Source: Candidatus Cloacimonadota bacterium
GTDB taxonomy: Bacteria; Cloacimonadota; Cloacimonadia; Cloacimonadales; Cloacimonadaceae
Assembly: GCA_016875595.1 (NCBI GenBank)
Contig: VGPI01000003.1
Coordinates: 1-26,741 of the forward strand
DNA: 26,741 nt
Reading direction: 5' to 3'
Part shown: piece by piece, positions 16,052-23,049 of the stretch
How the letters are laid out: the number at the start of each line of letters is the position of its first letter
How positions within the stretch are numbered: position 1 is the stretch's first letter
Notes under the pieces: generated by a model
What the model was told of the DNA's origin: nothing
Databases searched by the model: none
What the model saw: only the letters and a program-made list of their open reading frames with translations
Made by a program: the position numbers and the translations under genes

Positions 16052-16837
16052 CTACAGCATGATCACCCTATCATATAGCTCATGGATATTGCATTCTCTT
16101 ATTCGAAACTTAGTCCCATGATTGTGACCCGTTCTGGCATCGAAGTCAACATAGATTAGGTTATTCTCAAGGGCATCAATGAACTTGTCCATAGAGAAGT
16201 TACTCAGCATTTTGATGTCACTGTACCTGATAAACTCACTGCCGTTCTCTTTTTTAGCATCAACAATTACGTAGAAGCAATTGATAAGTTTTGATCTAAC
16301 AGTGGCTGAAACGTCATCAAAACCCCAGTATGGTGTTGGATTTAGTGCTCCAAGACCTATTCTATCACTTACGCTTGATAGCCATACAGAATGACGCTGA
16401 TCGACATGTCTTGCATCGAAACTGATTGTGATCTTCTTTTCATTCCTATCCAGATTAACAGTAAACCCTCTATCACTATATCGTCCACAGTATATTGTCT
16501 ATCTGAAACTTAACTCCGAATCAGGATACCTATCCCCGGCATCTTTATGCCTCCATCCATAATAGGGAAGAAGAAGAGAAGGAACAATCTTGGCTTGTCT
16601 TGGGGATGGCTCGTTATGAAGTAAGGTGGACAGAGCAGATGACTTCTTTCTTTTAGTTTTCAATTCCCATTCTCCTGAATTGGCAATGGCTAAATTGTTC
16701 TCTTTCAGGTCAAGTAAATCCTCCAGAATATTCCCTACTGAGCCGTCATTACCGATCCGGTAGTTTTTTATCCAACCCCGATTTTTAATCTCTCTGAGTT
16801 TAGTAATCAGTTCGTCTTTGGTAAAAACTTGAAGCAT
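16052..16837 (-). pseudogene. MvaI/BcnI-family restriction endonuclease, interrupted by an in-frame TAG
   Basis: One minus-strand frame runs from ATG 16837 to the TAG at 16052-16054, with a single internal TAG at 16499-16501 (codon 113 of about 261). The N-terminal part has the MvaI-like helix GRIxN..GNILEDLL-type segment (GNDGSVGNILEDLLDLKENN) and the catalytic strand GEWELKTKR (residues 55-63, E-x-K). The part beyond the stop continues in the same frame with GFTVNLDRNEKKITISFDAR and, near 235-245, ARTGHNHGTKFRI, which matches the conserved HDHGTAFRI end of MvaI. Total length fits MvaI/BcnI (about 240-250). AGGAG precedes ATG 16837, 11 bases after the methyltransferase stop. A single C-to-T change (CAG to TAG) would explain the break. 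Confidence 0.82.
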
Positions 16838-16848
16838 ACTATATTCTC

Positions 16849-17739
16849 CTATTTTTGTGGTTTCCAAAAATCAAGTAAGTACTCAAATGTAGTTCCCATT
16901 GTGATATAGTTACTTGGCCACCCGAAGATACCAATGTTGTTAACAATGTTAGTTCGATCCCATATTATCGTATTTCGTAGTTCATATCCTCTTTTTCTTA
17001 ATTCTTCTACCAATACGATATGAAGAGTTATGCGTTTATTCTCCCACCAGAAATCGGGAACATTAACCACACAATGAGCTTTGTGCTTTAAAAGATGCAG
17101 CAAATCCTCAAAGATATCGCCCAAAGCTGTAGCCCACTTTTCGACTGAATATGTTCCCAAATCACGCTCATCTTGTGAGTATTGCTCAATTTTGTTAAGC
17201 TGACCGTTATCCCGATCTCTTCTTGATTTATTTTTTCTTTGTTTATTAAGTAAGTTGGCATAGGGAGGTGATGTCCAGATCAAACTTACAGAATTTGAGG
17301 GTAAATACTCATTTATGTTTCTGGCATCATCTTGGATAGCTATCTGAGAGCATTTATTGAATGCTATTGATTGATCTAACCGTTCATTACACAATCCGAT
17401 ATAACTCTCATTCAGATCAAAACCCAGGCAGTTTCTGTTTAAATCCTGTGCGGCTACTAGAGTTGTACCACTACCAACGAATGGATCAAGCACCAACTCA
17501 CCTTCATGACTGAATAGTGATATGATCTTTTTTGATAAGCTGATCGGAAAGGTGGCGGGATGCTTCTCTTTATCCCTTATATCCTTCTTATCATAGAAAA
17601 ATTGCCACACTCCAATCTGAGACACCATCCATTCTTTTGCTGTCATGCAGTTTATGTGTGAAGGTGGACATTTGCAGATTCTTCTAAAGCCTGAGTTCAT
17701 TAGTCTATCCTTCAGATCTCTTATGCTCTCATTATTCAT
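16849..17739 (-). CDS. DNA (cytosine-N4-specific) methyltransferase of an MvaI/BcnI-like system
   Basis: 296 residues. HPATFPISLSKKIISLFS (60-77) is a motif X-like stretch leading into motif I, LVLDPFVGSGTTLVAAQ (83-98), which binds S-adenosylmethionine. The catalytic motif IV is TSPPY at 156-160, the SPPY form characteristic of N4-cytosine methylation. Further conserved blocks follow, for example VVNVPDFWW and the C-terminal GTTFEYLLDFWK. The order, motif I before IV, is that of alpha/gamma-type enzymes. It is the first gene of a two-gene operon with the nuclease and is noticeably AT-rich. MvaI and BcnI recognise CCWGG and CCSGG; the target here cannot be read from sequence. With the nuclease gene broken, it may act as an orphan methyltransferase. 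Confidence 0.87.
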   Translation of the reverse strand: MNNESIRDLKDRLMNSGFRRICKCPPSHINCMTAKEWMVSQIGVWQFFYDKKDIRDKEKHPATFPISLSKKIISLFSHEGELVLDPFVGSGTTLVAAQDLNRNCLGFDLNESYIGLCNERLDQSIAFNKCSQIAIQDDARNINEYLPSNSVSLIWTSPPYANLLNKQRKNKSRRDRDNGQLNKIEQYSQDERDLGTYSVEKWATALGDIFEDLLHLLKHKAHCVVNVPDFWWENKRITLHIVLVEELRKRGYELRNTIIWDRTNIVNNIGIFGWPSNYITMGTTFEYLLDFWKPQK

Positions 17740-17756
17740 GGTTTATCCTTTCATAC

Positions 17757-17776
17757 TAAACTGAGTGTATAGTTTA
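17757..17776. promoter_or_regulatory. Inverted repeat overlapping the methyltransferase promoter -10
   Basis: TAAACT (17757-17762) and AGTTTA (17771-17776) form a perfect 6-bp inverted repeat with an 8-nt spacer centred on the -10 element at 17766-17771. A dyad in this position is what a repressor or an autoregulating methyltransferase would use to limit expression. The repeat is seen; its use as an operator is inferred. Confidence 0.4.
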
Positions 17777-17795
17777 ACCTCGTCCTGGATGTCAA
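17766..17795 (-). promoter_or_regulatory. Sigma-70-type promoter of the restriction-modification operon
   Basis: On the minus strand TTGACA (17795-17790) is followed after 18 bases by TATACA (17771-17766). The predicted start near 17759 gives a leader of about 20 bases containing AAAGGA before ATG 17739. This is the best consensus promoter seen in the window. Confidence 0.6.
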
Positions 17796-17816
17796 TCAAT
17801 TTCTTTCAACTGTCTT

Positions 17817-18415
17817 TCAGTTACTAAGCCATGCCGTTTCCCATAACCCGCGGGTTTTCAGAAGATAAGGCGGTGGTTTTAACCACCGTACCGGATGCCG
17901 GAAGGCGCATAACCCGTTAGGGTTTTCAGACTTTGGGAGGACTTCAGTCCGATTCCAATTCATCTCTTTCATCTCATTGGCCTGTAGGGAGATCAATTTA
18001 TCATAATAGCGCATAAATTCATCGTTGTAGGTCATGCTGCGATGATGTTCATCCTGTTGCAGGATATAATGTTTCACCTTGTCCAGAGTTTCGGGGCTGA
18101 CGCTGAAAATGCAATATCCTTCCTGCCAATGAAAGGGAAAAGGGCGGTCGGTAAAGGTTCGATTGAGCCACCAGGAGGATTTGGCTTTGATGGTCGTGAT
18201 CATATCGGAAATTGACAGATGCCTCGGCAGGAAGCACAGGAGATGCACGTGATCGTCCATACCGTTGAAATGACGGGTTTGCCTCCGATGGTATTGATGA
18301 TACCACCCATGTATTGAAACAAACACTCGCGTTCAGCCTGCCTGATCTTAGTCTGCCGGTTTTTGACGGAAAATATGATGTGGTATAGCAAGCACGATAA
18401 TGATGAGCCGGGCAT
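17817..18415 (-). pseudogene. REP-associated tyrosine transposase (RAYT, TnpA_REP / Y1 family), frameshifted
   Basis: The protein is split over two frames. Frame one from ATG 18415 gives MPGSSLSCLLYHIIFSVKNR and GGIINTIGGKP, the family N-terminus. Frame two gives the HUH motif in MDDHVHLLCFLP, then SISDMITTIKAKSSWWLN, WQEGYCIFSVS, and KHYILQQDEHH, whose Y is the expected nucleophile. The frames join at about 18272, where one base appears missing after the codons for GGKP. RAYTs are single-strand DNA transposases that act on REP palindromes. REP blocks flank the gene in mirror orientation, and the last 40 or so codons of frame two are translated REP sequence. Apart from the shift, all catalytic residues are present, so decay is recent or the shift is a sequencing error. 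Confidence 0.85.
17845..17950. repeat. REP array, left of the RAYT
   Basis: Four palindromic modules in series: AACCCGCGGGTT (17845-17856), CGGTGGTTTTAACCACCG (17871-17888), AACCCGTTAGGGTT (17911-17924) and GGACTTCAGTCC (17939-17950), with linkers such as TTCAGAAGATAAGG. The same series appears in inverted orientation at 18484-18591. The array overlaps the 3' end of the transposase reading frame. This layout, a RAYT between inverted REP pairs, is known for REP/BIME systems. Confidence 0.88.
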
Positions 18416-18957
18416 CGGGTACCTCCATTTTGTTGATTGGCTTATGAATGTGAATATGGTGGATTTGTAAAGAGTTTTTTGTCGGGCTAAAGCCCTCCCA
18501 AAGTCTGAAAACCCTGACGGGTTGGGAGGGTATTGCCTCCTGATACGGTGGTTAAAACCACCGCCTTATCTTCTGAAAACCCTGACGGGTTGATTGGATT
18601 AATAAAGATAAGTCCGTTGAATAAATCGGGGGATGGGGCGACACCCTATCGCTTGGATGGTGGGCGGGAACAGGTCAGACATCAATACGCTCGACACTGC
18701 GTTATACGGAGGCACTTATCCCGAGATTAGTTATGTCGACGGTCTCAATAAAATAAGGGGCAAGCTCTGCTTATGCAACAGACGAACTGGGTTCGCGATA
18801 CGGACATGCTTTGCAAGGGTCTTTGGGTTGATTGTGGTGGTTTGTGTCTTCCTGACTTTGGAGGCTGAGGATAATTTTCCTGAGTAATGGACTTTAGTTA
18901 TTGACAGAAACATATCCCCGTCATTTTTGGAAACACGATAAATAAAAGCGGAGAATT
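18416..18957. other. Gene-free stretch between the RAYT and proS, with REP array
   Basis: The first half carries the right REP array (18484-18591). From 18592 to 18900 I see no gene I can support: frames at 18533-18730 and 18633-18887 lack useful ribosome sites and recognisable domains. The proS promoter presumably lies near 18880-18940; TTGACA at 18901-18906 is present but without a good -10 at normal spacing. GGAG lies five bases before the proS ATG. Confidence 0.55.
18484..18591. repeat. REP array, right of the RAYT (inverted copy)
   Basis: Modules GGGCTAAAGCCC (18484-18495), AACCCTGACGGGTT (18510-18523), CGGTGGTTAAAACCACCG (18546-18563) and AACCCTGACGGGTT (18578-18591) are the reverse-order counterparts of the left array, with shared linkers (CCTCCCAAAGTCTGAA and CCTTATCTTCTGAA). 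The first stem differs from its left partner by a compensated change, GGGCT/AGCCC instead of GGACT/AGTCC. Confidence 0.88.
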
Positions 18958-20481
18958 ATGTCCAAGAATAAAAGAACCGCCATTGAGCCGACCCGTATGG
19001 AAAACTATGCTGAATGGTATCAACAGGTGATCAAAGCCGCCGATCTGGCAGAGACCAGTGAGGTACGCGGCTGCATGGTGATCAAGCCCTGGGGCTATGC
19101 CATCTGGGAGAATATTCAGCGCGTCCTGGACGGGATGTTTCGCGAGACGGGGCACCGCAATGCCTATTTCCCGGTCTTCATCCCGAAAAGTTACTTTGAG
19201 AAGGAAGCGGAACACGTGGAGGGCTTTGCCAAGGAATGTGCAGTTGTAACTCACAGCAAACTGGAAGATGATGGCAAAGGCGGACTCAAAGCAGCCGGTG
19301 AACTTACCGAGCCCTATATCATCCGTCCCACCAGCGAGACCATAATTGGCGCATCTTTTGCGCGTTGGGTCAATTCCTATCGTGATCTGCCGCTGTTGAT
19401 CAATCAGTGGGCAAACATCGTTAGATGGGAAATGCGCACCCGTTTGTTTTTACGGACAACCGAGTTTTTGTGGCAGGAAGGTCATACCGTCCATGAGTCC
19501 TATGAAGAGGCGATGGAAGAAACGCAACGAATGCTGACTGTCTATGCCCGTTTTGCGGAGGATTATCTGGCAATTCCGGTGATCAAAGGCGAGAAGACCG
19601 AAGGCGAGAAATTCCCCGGTGCGGTGAATACTTATTGCATCGAAGCGATGATGCAGGATAAAAAAGCTTTGCAGTCAGGTACTTCGCACTTTCTGGGACA
19701 GAATTTTGCCAAAGCATCCAATATCCGGTTTCAAAACCGGAATGGTGAGGTGGAATATGCCTGGACGACTTCCTGGGGAGTATCCACCCGTCTGATCGGA
19801 GCACTGATCATGGCACACAGCGATGACAACGGTCTGGTCTTGCCGCCCCGGATAGCTCCGGCGCATGTAGCACTAATACCAATATACAAGAATGAAGAGG
19901 AACGCGATCAGATACTTGCTTTTACCCACAGGATCCAGGATTTACTGAAAAACACCATGTTTGACGATATCAAAGTCTATTGCGAGCTTGACGACCGAGA
20001 CCTGACCTCAAGCGAGCGAAACTGGTATTGGATCAAGAAAGGTATTCCGCTCAGAGTCGAGATCGGACCGCGGGATGTGGAACAAAACTCCGTAATGATC
20101 GCCAGACGCGATCTGGAACCACGTGATAAGCAATCCGTCCAGTTTGACGCATTACCCGGGTATGTGTTGAAAGCACTGGCTGATTTGCAGAGCAATATCT
20201 ATACCAAGGCACTCGAATTCCGTAATGGGAATATGATCAAGATCGACGATCAGAGTGAGTTCTATCGCTATTTTACTCCCCAAAACAAGAATCAACCGGA
20301 GATCCATGGCGGTTTTGCCCGGTCTCACTGGTGCGGTGATGTGTCTTGTGAGGAACGGATCAAGGATGACCTGAAGGTAACCGTCCGCTGCATACCATTC
20401 GATGCGGTAGAGGAAAAGGGATCCTGTATCTGTTGCGGTAAAACTTCTGTTCGGCGCGTGATCTTTGCCAAATCATATTAG
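18958..20481 (+). CDS. proS: Prolyl-tRNA synthetase, archaeal/eukaryotic type
   Basis: 507 residues, class II synthetase. It lacks the long insertion domain of bacterial-type ProRS and instead has the C-terminal zinc-like domain and terminal tyrosine of the other type. Visible motifs: IIRPTSETIIGASFARW, motif 2 RWEMRTRLFLRTTEFLWQEGHT region near 160-181, GTSHFLGQNFAKA near 240, motif 3 STRLIGALIMAHSDDNGLVLPP near 277-298, and a C-terminal CICC...KSY ending. It charges tRNA-Pro with proline. ATG 18958 follows GGAG. It ends in TAG. The next gene, cinA, starts 33 bases later and probably shares the transcript. Confidence 0.95.
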   Translation: MSKNKRTAIEPTRMENYAEWYQQVIKAADLAETSEVRGCMVIKPWGYAIWENIQRVLDGMFRETGHRNAYFPVFIPKSYFEKEAEHVEGFAKECAVVTHSKLEDDGKGGLKAAGELTEPYIIRPTSETIIGASFARWVNSYRDLPLLINQWANIVRWEMRTRLFLRTTEFLWQEGHTVHESYEEAMEETQRMLTVYARFAEDYLAIPVIKGEKTEGEKFPGAVNTYCIEAMMQDKKALQSGTSHFLGQNFAKASNIRFQNRNGEVEYAWTTSWGVSTRLIGALIMAHSDDNGLVLPPRIAPAHVALIPIYKNEEERDQILAFTHRIQDLLKNTMFDDIKVYCELDDRDLTSSERNWYWIKKGIPLRVEIGPRDVEQNSVMIARRDLEPRDKQSVQFDALPGYVLKALADLQSNIYTKALEFRNGNMIKIDDQSEFYRYFTPQNKNQPEIHGGFARSHWCGDVSCEERIKDDLKVTVRCIPFDAVEEKGSCICCGKTSVRRVIFAKSY

Positions 20482-20514
20482 TAATGCCCGGTTCATCATT
20501 CCTTTGACAACCGC

Positions 20515-21753
20515 ATGGATAATGTAAAAACAGCCATCATTTCCATCGGCAACGAAATCCTGCTGGGAAAGACAATAAACACCAATCTGGCTTACCTGGC
20601 AAGTGAACTGGCATTACTGGGGCTGCCGGTGGATCATTGCGTGATCATCCACGACGATAAACAGGAAATAGCTGAAAACATCCAAGCGCTTTGGAATAAA
20701 TTTGATGTCGTGGTCAGTACGGGTGGGCTGGGTCCAACCAAAGACGATATTACCAAAGAAGCGATCACCAGGGTTTTTGGCAAACCACTGGTATTTGAAC
20801 AGGATATCTGGATCGAAGTGCAGGAGAAATTCTCGCGCAGAGGACTTCCAGTACCTCAGATCAATCGCAGTCAGGCAATGATCCCAGCTGGTTTCACAGC
20901 TCTGAGCAATGCCCGGGGAACTGCACCGGGATTGTATTTTTCCGGAGGCGGCAGATCTTTCTTTGCCCTGCCGGGAGTGCCGGTCGAAATGAAGTTCATC
21001 TTCGAGACACACATAAAGGATATCCTGAGAAAGAAGCACCGAACTAAGCCCGTCAGTCAGGTAACTTTCCATACCTGGAATACCACTGAATCAGCTTTGG
21101 CAGAACGCCTGGAGGAATTTGTCTTGCCGGAAGGCGTGTCACTTGCCTGGCTACCCCAAACCGGAAGAGTCGATCTGAGAGTTTATGGTACCGATGAGGC
21201 AAAGGTAATCCAGTCCAAAGATCAGTTAAGTGCTTTGATCCTTGATGCTGTTTGGGGCATAGATGAGGATACTCCAGCGTCTGCACTTCAGAATGCCATG
21301 ATAGATAATGGCTTGGCATTGTCTGTAGCCGAGTCATGTACCGGAGGAATGCTGCAGCAGATGATCACCGCTGTGCCCGGATCATCTCGTTATTTCAAAG
21401 GCGGATTAGTTGCATATAGCAATGAAATGAAGGAGAGGCTGCTGGGAGTTGATCCCGCTACAATAGCAAAGTATGGAACCGTAAGCGAAGAAGTTGCAAG
21501 GGAAATGGCTTCGGGATGTTTGATCCAATCCGGAGCGGACTATGCCATTGCCCTTACCGGCATTGCAGGACCGGACGGAGCCACCGGGAACAAACCAGTG
21601 GGATTGGTGTGTTTTGGTATAGCATCAACCGATGACGCGTTGTCGCTTTCCCTGGTATTTACCGGTGACCGGGAACAGATTCGACACAAGGCAAGTGAGT
21701 ATGCTTTACTGACTCTTAAGCATATATGTAATGGTTGTAAACCTGAACAATAA
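20515..21753 (+). CDS. cinA: CinA: nicotinamide-nucleotide amidohydrolase / ADP-ribose pyrophosphatase
   Basis: 412 residues with both CinA domains. The N-terminal MoaB/MogA-like COG1058 domain begins IISIGNEILLGKTINTN, has VVSTGGLGPTKDDITKEA near 65-82, and FFALPGVPVEMKFIFE near 150-165. The C-terminal NMN deamidase (COG1546) has LSVAESCTGGMLQQMIT near 266-282, GGLVAYSNEMKERLLGV, and ALTGIAGPDGATGNKPVGLV near 345-364. It recycles pyridine nucleotides by cleaving NMN amide and ADP-ribose. The ribosome site before ATG 20515 is weak. Start and length agree with the family; purD follows after 30 bases. Confidence 0.93.
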   Translation: MDNVKTAIISIGNEILLGKTINTNLAYLASELALLGLPVDHCVIIHDDKQEIAENIQALWNKFDVVVSTGGLGPTKDDITKEAITRVFGKPLVFEQDIWIEVQEKFSRRGLPVPQINRSQAMIPAGFTALSNARGTAPGLYFSGGGRSFFALPGVPVEMKFIFETHIKDILRKKHRTKPVSQVTFHTWNTTESALAERLEEFVLPEGVSLAWLPQTGRVDLRVYGTDEAKVIQSKDQLSALILDAVWGIDEDTPASALQNAMIDNGLALSVAESCTGGMLQQMITAVPGSSRYFKGGLVAYSNEMKERLLGVDPATIAKYGTVSEEVAREMASGCLIQSGADYAIALTGIAGPDGATGNKPVGLVCFGIASTDDALSLSLVFTGDREQIRHKASEYALLTLKHICNGCKPEQ

Positions 21754-21783
21754 CATGAATATAGTATCTGTAAGATAAACACG

Positions 21784-23049
21784 ATGAATGTATTAGTAAT
21801 CGGCAGCGGAGGCAGAGAACATGCAATAGCCAATGCTTTTGCGTCCAGTGCAGATCGGGTGATTGTGTCCCCTGGCAATGACGGTATAGCCATGTTCCAT
21901 CAAACAGTGACTCTGGATAGTCACGAGGAAGTGGTGCAATATTGCCTTCAGGAAGGAATTGATCTGGTCTTTATCGGACCTGAGCAACCAATCGCCGAAG
22001 GACTGAGTGATCTATTGCGTCTGTCCGGCATAGCGTGTATAGGGGCAAGCCAGGCAGCAGGACGGATCGAAACGAGCAAGGGTTTTGCCAAGGAATTGAT
22101 GCAGAAGTACCATATTCCTACTGCTCGTTTTGTAATTGCGGATTCATTGGAGCAATCGATTGAAGAATTGCAGAATTTTTCCTATCCCTGCGTCGTAAAG
22201 GCAGATGGCTTGGCGGCAGGGAAGGGTGTTCATATCGTTGAGAGTCATGCTCAAGCCCTTGAGGAGCTTTCAGCCATGTTTATCGATAAATCCCTCGGAC
22301 ATGCTGGCAATAAGGTGATCATAGAGGAATATTTAAAGGGATGGGAGGTCTCGCTCTTCGTTATTACGGATGGAGATAATTACCGGTGCACTGTCTTTTC
22401 ACAGGATCACAAGCAATTGCTGGATGGCGATCTTGGTCCCAATACCGGCGGGATGGGAGCTTATGCTCCGGTTCAGTCCGCTGAGGCATATCGCAGTGAG
22501 ATAGAGGATACGATAGTCAAGCCCGTTTTGCAGGCAATGAGATCTGAGGGATGCCCCTTTGAGGGGATTCTGTATTTGGGGCTGATGATCACAGATTTGG
22601 GTGCGAAGGTGATCGAATTTAACTGCCGTTTGGGAGATCCGGAAGCCCAGGTAATATTACCACTTCTGAAAACGGGTCTTCCGTCCATCTGCCAGGCGAT
22701 CCTGAATCATCAGGTGGATAAACTCACTCTGGATTGGAGGGAGGGATATTGTGTGTGTGTCGTACTGGCAGCCAAGGGCTATCCCGCTCAGTATGAAAAA
22801 GAGAAACCGATTTGGTTACGCGAAGGTCTGATATCAGAAGTGATCTACGCCGGGGTGAAGGAAATCGACGGTTCATTGGTCAGTAATGGTGGCAGGGTGC
22901 TTAATGTGGTTTCAGGACAAGACAGCATTGCGAAGGCAAGGCAGATCATATACAATGACATTGGTGTGGCGGTGGGATTTGAAGGTATGACGTACCGCAA
23001 GGACATTGGTTTGAGAACTAACAAGATTCTTAAGGACAAGCAAATATGA
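21784..23049 (+). CDS. purD: Phosphoribosylamine-glycine ligase (GARS)
   Basis: 421 residues, normal GARS length. The N-terminal domain starts MNVLVIGSGGREHAIANAF with the phosphoribosylamine loop, then FIGPEQPIAEGL near 64. The ATP-grasp domain has SKGFAKELMQKYHIPTA near 100, YPCVVKADGLAAGKGV near 138-153, LGPNTGGMGAYAP near 218, and the metal strand IEFNCRLGDPEAQVILP near 277-293. PurD joins glycine to phosphoribosylamine in the second step of purine synthesis. The 3' end overlaps the next start as ATGA, coupling this housekeeping gene to an exported peptidase, an unexpected partner. Confidence 0.96.
   Translation: MNVLVIGSGGREHAIANAFASSADRVIVSPGNDGIAMFHQTVTLDSHEEVVQYCLQEGIDLVFIGPEQPIAEGLSDLLRLSGIACIGASQAAGRIETSKGFAKELMQKYHIPTARFVIADSLEQSIEELQNFSYPCVVKADGLAAGKGVHIVESHAQALEELSAMFIDKSLGHAGNKVIIEEYLKGWEVSLFVITDGDNYRCTVFSQDHKQLLDGDLGPNTGGMGAYAPVQSAEAYRSEIEDTIVKPVLQAMRSEGCPFEGILYLGLMITDLGAKVIEFNCRLGDPEAQVILPLLKTGLPSICQAILNHQVDKLTLDWREGYCVCVVLAAKGYPAQYEKEKPIWLREGLISEVIYAGVKEIDGSLVSNGGRVLNVVSGQDSIAKARQIIYNDIGVAVGFEGMTYRKDIGLRTNKILKDKQI

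Noticed and set aside
16499..16501. TAG as a recoded sense codon in the nuclease gene
   Set aside because: Several neighbouring intact genes, including tcdA and proS, end with TAG at the expected place, so TAG acts as a stop here.
18266..18276. Programmed -1 frameshifting in the transposase
   Set aside because: No heptameric slippery sequence in the right frame and no clear downstream stimulatory structure; RAYTs are normally single-frame genes.
18633..18887. 84-codon plus-strand frame, and an overlapping 65-codon frame at 18533-18730, before proS
   Set aside because: No ribosome site at proper spacing, no recognisable domain; the smaller frame begins inside the REP array.
18901..18906. TTGACA before proS as a clear promoter
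   Set aside because: No acceptable -10 hexamer at 16-19 bases; kept only as a remark.
20504..20509. TTGACA before cinA as a -35 promoter element
   Set aside because: It lies six bases before the start codon, leaving no room for a -10 and transcript start upstream of the gene.
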